A stretch of DNA of 13,218 nt from Micromonosporaceae bacterium (lineage in GTDB: Bacteria; Actinomycetota; Actinomycetes; Mycobacteriales; Micromonosporaceae). The translations under genes were made by a program, and so were the position numbers. Shown here in pieces: positions 7,686 to 13,218 of the stretch; position 1 is the stretch's first letter, and each line of letters begins with the position of its first letter. The stretch is from the NCBI GenBank assembly GCA_019690055.1, contig JADGGF010000065.1, positions 1 to 13,218 on the forward strand, read 5' to 3'. Under the pieces are notes generated by a model that was given only the letters and a program-made list of their open reading frames with translations, searched no databases and had not been told where the DNA came from.

Positions 7686-7868
7686 GCCCGCCGCACGAGT
7701 GCCGCGCCTGACCGGTCGGAGGATGCGCCGGCTGGCCGATGGTGCCGCCCGATTGTGCCTGCGTGGACCCCGCGATGCCCGCGTGGACCTCCGCGATCGG
7801 CTCTACCCAGCGGTGCGATGACAGGTACTGCGCACGGGGCTGTCCAGGGTTGTGGGCGCCACGACGCC

Positions 7869-7893
7869 GATCGCCGCACGCTACGAGGCGATC
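7869..7893. promoter_or_regulatory. 25-bp inverted repeat upstream of the lprG promoter
   Basis: GATCGCC (7869-7875) and GGCGATC (7887-7893) are perfect 7-bp inverted arms around an 11-bp centre. The centre of symmetry is about 46 bp upstream of the -10 box of lprG, the position expected for a dimeric activator or a repressor site. A small palindrome, ATCATGAT, follows at 7891-7898. No specific regulator can be named. Confidence 0.35.
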
Positions 7894-7926
7894 ATGATGC
7901 TGATGGTGCAGGTTGGCCGGGGCGGT

Positions 7927-7932
7927 TAGCAT
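7927..7932 (+). promoter_or_regulatory. -10 box giving a probable leaderless lprG transcript
   Basis: TAGCAT fits TANNNT and ends 7 bp before the ATG at 7940, so transcription would begin at or next to the start codon. No purine-rich ribosome binding site separates it from the ATG. This arrangement is common in actinobacteria. The -35 region is poor (TGGTGC at 7904-7909). Confidence 0.6.
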
Positions 7933-7939
7933 TCGGGCC

Positions 7940-8665
7940 ATGTCACGACCCCTTCGTGGGCACTTCGTCCGGTCCCTGCTCCCGCTTGTCGCGTCCCTGC
8001 TACTCGTGCCGGGCCTCCTGGCGGCCTGCACCAAAGACAAGGACGGTAACGAGGCCTCGGGTGAGAGCCTGCCCGACGGCGCCACCCTGCTGACCGAATC
8101 GGCATCGGCCATGACCGACGTCGAGACGGTGCACATCGTGCTCGACATCAACCCCGCCGTCGGTGCCCTGCCGATCACGCGGGCCGAGGGCGACCTCAAG
8201 CGCGGCGGCGACGCCAAGGGCGCGATCCAGCTCCTCGCCGGCGCGCAGCTGCTGGAGGTCGAGTTCGTCGTGATGGGCGACAACGCGTGGCTGAAGTACC
8301 CGACCGGCGGGTGGCGGGCCGCGGGCTCCATCACCGCCATCTACGACCCGTCGGCGATCCTCGACCCGCAGCGCGGAGTGGCCAACCTGCTGAGCACCTC
8401 GTCCAACGCCCGCACCGAGGGCGCGGAAAAGGTGAACGGTGTCGATGCCTGGCGCGTCGCGGTCGACATCGACCAGAAGGCGGCCAACATGCTCGTGCCC
8501 GGGGTGCCGAAGGGTCTGACGGGCACGGTGTGGATCGACCAGGACACCAAGCGCATGGTCAAGGCGGTCGTGAACTCACCGCAGAGCGGAAGCACTCCAG
8601 CCTCGACGATCACCCTCGACATGACGAACTTCAACACGGCGGTGGACGTCAGTGCTCCGGTCTGA
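7940..8665 (+). CDS. lprG: LprG-family (LppX/LprAFG) lipid-binding lipoprotein
   Basis: This 241-residue lipoprotein precursor has a basic N-terminus (MSRPLRGHFVR), a hydrophobic segment and the lipobox LLAAC, with Cys30 as the lipidated residue. The mature part matches the mycobacterial LprG/LppX/LprA fold (PF07161), most clearly in the block IYDPSAILDPQRGVANLL with EGAEKVNG following, and in VWIDQDTKRMVKA. Mycobacterial LprG binds triacylglycerides and glycolipids in a hydrophobic cavity and hands them across the periplasm after extraction by its partner MFS protein. The next gene here overlaps it by 14 bp and is that partner's homologue, so the same job is inferred. The ATG at 7940 is preferred over an upstream in-frame TTG because it gives a proper signal peptide and sits 7 bp after a -10 box. 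Confidence 0.88.
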   Translation: MSRPLRGHFVRSLLPLVASLLLVPGLLAACTKDKDGNEASGESLPDGATLLTESASAMTDVETVHIVLDINPAVGALPITRAEGDLKRGGDAKGAIQLLAGAQLLEVEFVVMGDNAWLKYPTGGWRAAGSITAIYDPSAILDPQRGVANLLSTSSNARTEGAEKVNGVDAWRVAVDIDQKAANMLVPGVPKGLTGTVWIDQDTKRMVKAVVNSPQSGSTPASTITLDMTNFNTAVDVSAPV

Positions 8666-10262
8666 CGCGGCGCCCGCCAGCGTCACGCCGGCCCGGCGAC
8701 GGGTGGCGATCGGGGCGGGGGCGGCGGCGGTCCTGCTCGCCTCCCTCGACGCGTACGTCGTGGTGACGCTGTTCGTCGACATGGCCCGCGACATGCACGT
8801 CGCCGTGAACCGCTTGGAGCAGGCGACTCCGGTAGTGACGGGATTCCTGCTGGGCTATGTGGCCGGCATGCCGCTGCTCGGCGGTCTGTCGGACAAGATG
8901 GGCCGCCGAGCGGTGACCCAGATCTGCCTGGGCGGCTTCCTGGTTGGATCGATGGTCACCGCAGCTTCCATCGAGATCGGCGAATATCTCGACATGGAGC
9001 CCCTCCCGGTCCTCGTGGCTGGGCGCGTGATCCAGGGGCTCGCGGGCGGCGCGCTGTTGCCGGTGTCGATGGCCCTGGTCGCCGACCTGTGGACGGAGGA
9101 GCGCCGGCCGGCGGTGCTGGGCACGGTGGGCGCCGCGCAGGAGCTGGGCAGCGTCCTCGGACCGCTCTACGGTGGGGCCCTCGGCGCGATCATCGGCTGG
9201 CAGGGCATCTTCTGGATCAACGTGCCGCTGGTGCTGATCGCCATGGTCGCCGTGCAGGCGGCCCTGCCCGGGCGGGCCGCCCTCGGCTTGACCGGACCGC
9301 GCCCCAAGGTCGACCTGGTGGGCGGTCTGCTGCTCGCCCTCTCGCTCGGCCTGCTCACGGTGGGGCTCAACAACCAGAAGCCCGAGGAATCGATCCTGCC
9401 GCCCTACGGCCCGCCGCTGATCATCGCCGGGGTGGCCGTGCTCGTCGTCTTCCTGATCTGGGAGTCGATCGCCCGCACCAAGCTCGTCGACCTGTCCGGG
9501 GCGCCGAAGCTGCCCTTCTTCGCCGTGCTGATCGCGAGCCTGCTGGCCGGGGCGGCGCTGCTGGTCACCCTGCTGGACATCGTGCTCCTTGCCCAGGGCG
9601 TGCTCGGCATCACCGATCCGCGGGAGTCGGCGAAGCTGTTGGTGTACTTCCTCGCCGCGCTGCCGGTCGGCGCGGTCATCGGCGGCCTCATCGCCGGGAA
9701 GTTCGGTCTGCGGGGCGTCACCGTCGTCGGGTTCCTGATCTCCGCAGGCGCCTACTGGCTGGTCTCGACCTGGCCAGCCTCGATCCTCACCGAACGGCAC
9801 GAGCTGCTGGGGCTGTCACTGCCGCGGATGAACACCGACCTGGCGCTGGCCGGCCTCGGTCTGGGCCTGGTCATCGCCCCGCTGTCGGCCGCGGTGCTGC
9901 GCATCGTGCCGCCCTCGCAGCACGGGGTCGCCTCGGCCGGAGTGGTCGTGGCCCGCACGATCGGCATGCTCGTGGGCTTCGCCGCGCTCACCGGCTGGGG
10001 GCTGCACCGCTTCCACACGGGAACCCGCGACCTGAAGTTCCCCGAGCTGGATGACCTGCTCAACCCGACGCCGGAAGATCTGGCGGCGATCGCCCAGTAC
10101 GAGGCCCAGCTGCGCGACTACCTGATGGGGATGTACCGGGACATCTTCCTCGCCACCGCCGCCTGCTGCCTCGTCGCCGCCGTGGTCAGCCTCGCCATCA
10201 CCCGGCGCCGCCCCGCTCCCCAGCCCGCAGTGGAGCACACCGAGGCGCCGGCTACCGTCTGA
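8652..10262 (+). CDS. MFS transporter of the Rv1410c/P55 type, partner of LprG
   Basis: This 536-residue major facilitator protein starts at GTG 8652 inside the end of lprG, so translation is probably coupled. The N-terminal membrane helix contains LLASLDAYVVVTL with Asp33, a buried acidic residue that the mycobacterial P55 transporter also has. MFS motif A is GGLSDKMGRR (77-86), and motif C-like ELGSVLGPLYGG (164-175) supplies Glu164. A conserved Arg lies in VVVARTIGM (435). An additional pair of helices in mid-protein fits a 14-helix layout. The hydrophilic stretch between the last two helices (about 450-490, Pro/Glu/Asp-rich) resembles the periplasmic extension described for Rv1410, which helps to extract lipids. 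Expected substrates are triacylglycerides or other lipids rather than small drugs; this is inferred from the lprG pairing. It ends 21 bp before the convergent kinase gene. Confidence 0.88.
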   Translation: MLRSDAAPASVTPARRRVAIGAGAAAVLLASLDAYVVVTLFVDMARDMHVAVNRLEQATPVVTGFLLGYVAGMPLLGGLSDKMGRRAVTQICLGGFLVGSMVTAASIEIGEYLDMEPLPVLVAGRVIQGLAGGALLPVSMALVADLWTEERRPAVLGTVGAAQELGSVLGPLYGGALGAIIGWQGIFWINVPLVLIAMVAVQAALPGRAALGLTGPRPKVDLVGGLLLALSLGLLTVGLNNQKPEESILPPYGPPLIIAGVAVLVVFLIWESIARTKLVDLSGAPKLPFFAVLIASLLAGAALLVTLLDIVLLAQGVLGITDPRESAKLLVYFLAALPVGAVIGGLIAGKFGLRGVTVVGFLISAGAYWLVSTWPASILTERHELLGLSLPRMNTDLALAGLGLGLVIAPLSAAVLRIVPPSQHGVASAGVVVARTIGMLVGFAALTGWGLHRFHTGTRDLKFPELDDLLNPTPEDLAAIAQYEAQLRDYLMGMYRDIFLATAACCLVAAVVSLAITRRRPAPQPAVEHTEAPATV

Positions 10263-10283
10263 GCTCGCTCTGCCCGACACCCC

Positions 10284-11081
10284 TCAGCGGAGGGCGGCCT
10301 CGAGGATGGGCCGTTCGGCGTCGATGAGACGCAGGTCCCGCATCGGCCGACGCAGGTGTCCCTTGTGGACGATCCGGACGAAGGCCGGGTCGCCGGCTGC
10401 GGCCATGCGCCGAATCCCCTCGATGTGGTCGACGATCCGGGCCCGGATCGTGGCGACGAGGCGGTGCCGGTCGCGGGGAGTCAGGCCATAGGCGTCGGCG
10501 AAGAGCCGCAGCCGGCGCGGACGGTCCGGGCTGTGCCAACCCAGCGTCTGCGAGTCACGGTCGGAGAAGATCGGCACCCACGTCCACGCCGCGTACGCGA
10601 CGTCGTAGATGCGGGCACCAGGTGAGGACAGATCGAAGTCGATCAGCGCCAACGTGTCGTCCGGGCGCCAGATCACGTTGTGCGGGGCCGCGTCGTGGTG
10701 GCAGACGACCTCGGTGCCCGGCGGCGGCGGGCCGAACGACCGCCAGACGGCCCCCGGCGCCGGCCGGAAGCCGTACTGCGCGTCGTGGAACCGACGCAGC
10801 ATGGTCGCCACCGCCGCCAGCGCCTCGTCGGTCACCCAGTGCGGCTGCAACGGGTACGACCCACACTCGCCCTCCAGGTAGGAGAGCACCTCGCGCCCGC
10901 GCTCGTCGATGCCAAGGGCGCGCGGGGCCCCGGTGAACCCCACCGCCTCGAGGTGGCGCAGCAGGGAGTGCACGGCCGGCGTCCACGGCCCAGTGTTACG
11001 CCGGACCGTGTTCCCCACCCGCACCACCGTGCTCGTGTTCCCGCCCAGGAGGGGAATCTCCTGCTGCGTCCGCGAAGTCAC
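10284..11081 (-). CDS. Phosphotransferase (APH/choline-kinase-like fold) enzyme
   Basis: This 265-residue protein has the catalytic loop VVCHHDAAPHNVIW, in which Asp130 is the candidate base and Asn135 binds metal, and the second metal-binding motif LIDFD with Asp148. Both match the APH family (PF01636). The N-lobe is short: VVRVGNTVRRNTG has arginines where many relatives have the ATP-binding lysine. It could phosphorylate an antibiotic, a sugar, an amino alcohol or another small molecule; antibiotic resistance should not be assumed. I start it at GTG 11081 because GGAAGGG stands 5 nt upstream and the family's first conserved strand follows. The open frame continues to ATGs at 11183 and 11276, but a promoter-like pair lies in that extension. 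It is transcribed towards the end of the MFS gene and follows ftsY on the same strand. Confidence 0.8.
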   Translation of the reverse strand: MTSRTQQEIPLLGGNTSTVVRVGNTVRRNTGPWTPAVHSLLRHLEAVGFTGAPRALGIDERGREVLSYLEGECGSYPLQPHWVTDEALAAVATMLRRFHDAQYGFRPAPGAVWRSFGPPPPGTEVVCHHDAAPHNVIWRPDDTLALIDFDLSSPGARIYDVAYAAWTWVPIFSDRDSQTLGWHSPDRPRRLRLFADAYGLTPRDRHRLVATIRARIVDHIEGIRRMAAAGDPAFVRIVHKGHLRRPMRDLRLIDAERPILEAALR

Positions 11082-11169
11082 CCGTGCCCTTCCGACCTCA
11101 TCCGGCGACGTTGCGAGCCGATCAATCACCACCGTGTCGTCCCCCCGGCCGGCAAAGCCAGGTCCGCTC

Positions 11170-11199
11170 AATCTAGTCGCCATCGGCAACGCCTGTCCC
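11170..11199 (-). promoter_or_regulatory. Candidate promoter of the phosphotransferase gene
   Basis: On the minus strand, GGGACA (11199-11194) and TAGATT (11175-11170) are separated by 18 bp. This predicts a start near 11162 and a leader of about 80 nt before GTG 11081. TAGATT is the only AT-richer -10-like sequence in the 213-bp ftsY-kinase gap, and the gap holds nothing else I can identify. Confidence 0.4.
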
Positions 11200-11276
11200 G
11201 TCCGTCCGGGCGACCCGACCCTTCGTGCGCTCGCCGCGTGGGCCAGCAGCTCCTGCGCCAACAGGTACCGGGGCAT

Positions 11277-11294
11277 CGGCTCCTGGGTCAGCCG
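11277..11294 (-). terminator. Small hairpin directly after the ftsY stop codon
   Basis: CGGCT (11277-11281) and AGCCG (11290-11294) form a 5-bp stem with an 8-nt loop, abutting the TAG of ftsY. It is short and has no T-run, so it is only a weak terminator candidate. Confidence 0.2.
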
Positions 11295-12767
11295 CTACTG
11301 GGCCAGCAGGGCATCGACGAACACCTTCGGTTCAAACGGGGCCAGGTCGTCCGGGCCCTCGCCCAGCCCGACGAGCTTGACCGGGATGCCCAGCCGGCGC
11401 TGGACGGCGATCACGATGCCGCCCTTGGCGGTGCCGTCGAGCTTGGTGAGCACCACACCTGTCACGTTCACCACCTCGGTGAACACGCGCGCCTGCTCCA
11501 GACCGTTCTGCCCCGTGGTCGCGTCCAGCACGAGGAGGGTCTCGTCGACCGGACCGTGCTTCTCGATGACCCGCTTCACCTTGCCGAGCTCGTCCATGAG
11601 CCCGACCTTGTTCTGGAGCCGCCCGGCGGTGTCGATGACGACCGTGTCGACGCCGGTCTCGATCCCCCGCCGCACCGCGTCGAACGCGACCGCGGCCGGG
11701 TCGCCCCGCTCGGGCCCACGCACGACCTCGGCCCCGACCCGGCCAGCCCAGGTCGCGAGCTGGTCCGCCGCCGCGGCCCGGAACGTGTCCGCGGCGCCCA
11801 GCAGCACCGAGTGCCCGTCGGCCACCAGAACGCGGGCGATCTTGCCGCAGGTCGTGGTCTTCCCGGACCCGTTCACCCCGACGACCAGCAGCACCGCGGG
11901 CCGGTCGCCCACCGGCGTGGCTCGCAGCGAGCGGTCCGCGCCGGGATCGAGCGCCTCCAGCAGTTCGTCGGCGAGCATCTGGCGGAGCTCGGCCGCGTCC
12001 GACGTGCCCAGCACACGCGCCCGCTCCCGCAGCCGATCCACGATCTCGCCGGTCGCCTCGACGCCCACGTCGGCCGAGATGAGGGTGTCCTCGATCTCCT
12101 CCCAGGCGTCCTCGTCGAGGCGGTCCCGGGCGAGCAGGGCGAGCAGTCCACGCCCGAAGACGTTCTGCGACTTCGCCAGGCGGGCCCGCAACCGCGCCAT
12201 CCGCCCGGCGGTGGGCGCGGGGCGCTCGAGAACCTCCAGCCGCTCCTCGACGATCAGCGGCTCGGGGGCGACCTCGACCGGCTCGGGGGCGACCTCGACC
12301 GGCTCCTCGACGAGAACGCGCTCCTCGACCGCCGCCGGTTCCTCGACCGCGACGGGCTCTTCGACCTCGACCGCGGCAGGTTCCTCGACGACGAGCGGCT
12401 CCGCCTGGACAGCCGGCTCGACAGGCGCCTCGACCGCCGGCTCGGTGACCTCGGCCTCCGGCTGGGGGGCGGGCGGACGGACCCGTACGCCCGGCGCGGG
12501 CGGCTTGGTCGTGGCCTTGGCCGGCTTCGCTCCGGGCTTCGGCGCCACCGTGGTCGGGCGGCCGGGACCGGGTCGGGCCGGCGCCGCCTTCGGACGGGTG
12601 GTCTTCACGGCTTCGGCCGCCGCAGTGCCCGAACGGGCGACGGGCCGGCGCAGTTCGGGGCGGGTCTCCGACGGCGCCTCGCGGTCCCACTTCTTGACGG
12701 CCGGAACGATCGCCGCTGCGCCCGCTGCGATCAGCAGGAGCCCCAGGTACCAGATCTCGGGAGGCAT
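11295..12767 (-). CDS. ftsY: Signal recognition particle receptor FtsY
   Basis: FtsY is the membrane receptor that pairs with Ffh and delivers ribosomes to the SecYEG translocon. The 490-residue product opens with one hydrophobic helix (EIWYLGLLLIAAGAAAIVP, about 4-22), which would anchor it in the membrane as in other actinobacteria. A Pro/Ala linker (about 40-105) then a Glu/Val/Pro-rich acidic linker (about 105-180) follow. The N domain begins near 185 and the G domain has GVNGSGKTT (297-305), DTFRA (327-331), DTAGR (379-383), TKLDGT (441-446) and GLGEGPDDL (467-475), all intact. I start at ATG 12767 (MPPEIW), with AGGA 8 nt upstream; an in-frame ATG at 12794 would add nine residues with no better signal. 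It lies after smc, as in many actinobacteria, across a repeat-filled gap. Confidence 0.96.
   Translation of the reverse strand: MPPEIWYLGLLLIAAGAAAIVPAVKKWDREAPSETRPELRRPVARSGTAAAEAVKTTRPKAAPARPGPGRPTTVAPKPGAKPAKATTKPPAPGVRVRPPAPQPEAEVTEPAVEAPVEPAVQAEPLVVEEPAAVEVEEPVAVEEPAAVEERVLVEEPVEVAPEPVEVAPEPLIVEERLEVLERPAPTAGRMARLRARLAKSQNVFGRGLLALLARDRLDEDAWEEIEDTLISADVGVEATGEIVDRLRERARVLGTSDAAELRQMLADELLEALDPGADRSLRATPVGDRPAVLLVVGVNGSGKTTTCGKIARVLVADGHSVLLGAADTFRAAAADQLATWAGRVGAEVVRGPERGDPAAVAFDAVRRGIETGVDTVVIDTAGRLQNKVGLMDELGKVKRVIEKHGPVDETLLVLDATTGQNGLEQARVFTEVVNVTGVVLTKLDGTAKGGIVIAVQRRLGIPVKLVGLGEGPDDLAPFEPKVFVDALLAQ
12259..12300 (-). repeat. 21-bp perfect tandem duplication inside the ftsY linker
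   Basis: GGCTCGGGGGCGACCTCGACC occupies 12259-12279 and again 12280-12300. It encodes VEVAPEP twice at about residues 157-170 of FtsY, in the flexible acidic linker. It is in frame and likely to vary in copy number between strains without harm. Confidence 0.92.
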
Positions 12768-12886
12768 GATGGCAATCCTGTCAGACCGCTGCATCCGCCC
12801 ACGCCGCGAGGCAGGATGACCACCCAGGCCAGGCCGGCCGGTGCGACACGTCGAGGAGAATCACCGTCTCGGACGCACGGTCCCGG

Positions 12887-13032
12887 CGAACCAGGCGTCG
12901 GGCGAGCCAGGCGCCCGCCGAAGCCATTCGTCCCGCGAGATCAGGCGTCGCGCGACATCAGGCGTCGCACAAGATCAGGCGCCATCCGAGACCAGGGGCC
13001 ACACGAGATCAGGCCGTCCCACGAGATCAGGC
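12887..13032. repeat. Degenerate 17-bp direct-repeat array starting at the smc stop codon
   Basis: The plus-strand core CGAGATCAGGC or a close variant begins at 12887, 12903, 12936, 12953, 12970, 12987, 13004 and 13022. Most steps are 16-18 bp, and the one 33-bp step probably hides a further decayed copy. On the transcribed strand the unit reads about CGCCTGATCTCGYGCGA. The last plus-strand copy contains the TGA stop of smc (13027-13029), so the array looks like repeated duplication of the smc 3' end and the bases just after it. It fills about 146 of the bases in the 259-bp smc-ftsY gap. The rest of that gap, 12768-12886, holds no gene and no clear promoter. Confidence 0.75.
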
Positions 13033-13218
13033 ATCGGTCGTCTCGACGTCGCGCAGGCGCTGGCTGATCACCTGCGTGACGCCGGAGCGCATGGTGACGC
13101 CGTAGAGCGCGTCGGCGATCTCCATCGTCCGCTTCTGGTGTGTGATGATGATGAGCTGGCTGCGCTCCCGCAGCTGCTCCAGCAGGATCAGCAGCCGGCC
13201 GAGGTTCACGTCGTCGAG
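13027..13218 (-). CDS. smc: C-terminal end of chromosome segregation ATPase SMC (partial)
   Basis: The last 63 codons of SMC enter from the right edge. SMC is the coiled-coil ATPase that with ScpA/ScpB organises and segregates the chromosome. The fragment begins LDDVNLGRLLILLEQL, the end of the D-loop region of the C-terminal ATPase half, and continues with SQLIIITHQKRTMEIADALYGVTM, the strand and H-loop segment with its conserved histidine. It ends VISQRL followed by a short polar tail DVETTDA. The reading frame is open across the edge, so the rest lies outside. Its position next to ftsY is the conserved actinobacterial order. Confidence 0.93.
   Translation of the reverse strand, partial: LDDVNLGRLLILLEQLRERSQLIIITHQKRTMEIADALYGVTMRSGVTQVISQRLRDVETTDA

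Larger units (their letters stand above)
7495..7939. other. 445-bp divergent intergenic region between amtB and lprG
   Basis: No protein-coding gene is convincing here. It holds the GlnR-type array near amtB and the dyad and promoter near lprG. Between them is a direct repeat, GCGTGGACC followed by a CCGCGAT core, at 7761-7776 and 7781-7797. A minus-strand promoter-like pair, TGGACA (7846-7841) and TGTCAT (7823-7818) with a 17-bp spacer, would give a leader of over 300 nt for amtB and overlies no known site; I treat it as doubtful. Confidence 0.6.

Noticed and set aside
7515..8093. A plus-strand open frame in the amtB-lprG gap that runs into lprG
   Set aside because: It overlaps lprG in another frame, covers the GlnR-type array, and shows no domain or ribosome binding site.
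7495..8340. An upstream extension of the amtB frame giving a 717-residue protein
   Set aside because: The added residues have no membrane or domain character and would cover the GlnR-type array, the lprG promoter and part of lprG itself. GTG 7494 gives the normal AmtB length.
10284..11081. Calling the APH-fold kinase an aminoglycoside resistance gene
   Set aside because: The fold covers kinases of many small molecules, the N-lobe is atypical, and no mobile or resistance context is present.
11082..11276. A 65-residue N-terminal extension of the phosphotransferase
   Set aside because: The extension has no family similarity, spans a promoter-like pair, and the GTG at 11081 has a better ribosome binding site.
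12887..13032. The repeat array as a CRISPR
   Set aside because: The units are about 17 bp and directly adjacent, degenerate, and have no unique spacers or nearby cas genes.
10680..13067. A 795-codon open frame on the plus strand opposite the kinase and ftsY
   Set aside because: It is antisense to intact genes. Its striking Arg/Leu/Asp repeats are only the complement of the Glu/Val/Pro linker codons of ftsY.

Overview
The base composition (very high G+C, frequent GTG starts, GC-biased third positions) and the gene order point to an actinobacterium, most likely of the Micromonosporaceae type; that family assignment is an inference. The backbone is the conserved actinobacterial chromosomal block smc - ftsY - amtB - glnB - glnD - ffh - amidohydrolase, all on the minus strand. 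From memory, Mycobacterium tuberculosis has the same order around Rv2922c-Rv2915c. This is mainly core chromosome, and I see no transposase, integrase, CRISPR array, tRNA or rRNA.

Layout from the right edge, in the direction of minus-strand transcription. The C-terminal end of SMC (13218-13027) stops inside a degenerate array of about 17-bp direct repeats that fills much of the smc-ftsY gap. Next comes ftsY (12767-11295), the membrane-anchored SRP receptor. The block is then interrupted by three genes: a phosphotransferase-family kinase on the minus strand (11081-10284) and, converging on it from the plus strand, a lipoprotein/MFS pair (7940-10262) that closely resembles mycobacterial lprG-Rv1410c (P55). 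The block resumes with amtB (7494-6187), glnB (6153-5815) and glnD (5780-3267), spaced by only 33-34 bp and surely an operon. Then come ffh (3082-1544), an amidohydrolase (1484-369) and, at the left edge, the start of a Pro/Ala/Tyr-repeat protein (144-1).

Two systems dominate. The first is co-translational protein targeting: Ffh and FtsY are the two SRP GTPases, and they bracket the nitrogen genes. The second is ammonium sensing: AmtB imports ammonium, GlnB (PII) gates it, and GlnD modifies GlnB at Tyr51 according to nitrogen status. Upstream of amtB is an array of GlnR-type half-sites, which predicts induction under nitrogen limitation. The inserted lprG/MFS pair is expected to move lipid or glycolipid across the cell envelope; it appears to be transcribed from a leaderless promoter with a dyad just upstream.

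I did not find a convincing undescribed multi-gene system. The most worthwhile leads are the GlnR array, the lprG/MFS/kinase insertion into an otherwise conserved block, the 17-bp repeat array starting at the smc stop codon, and two dyad-symmetric sites in intergenic DNA.
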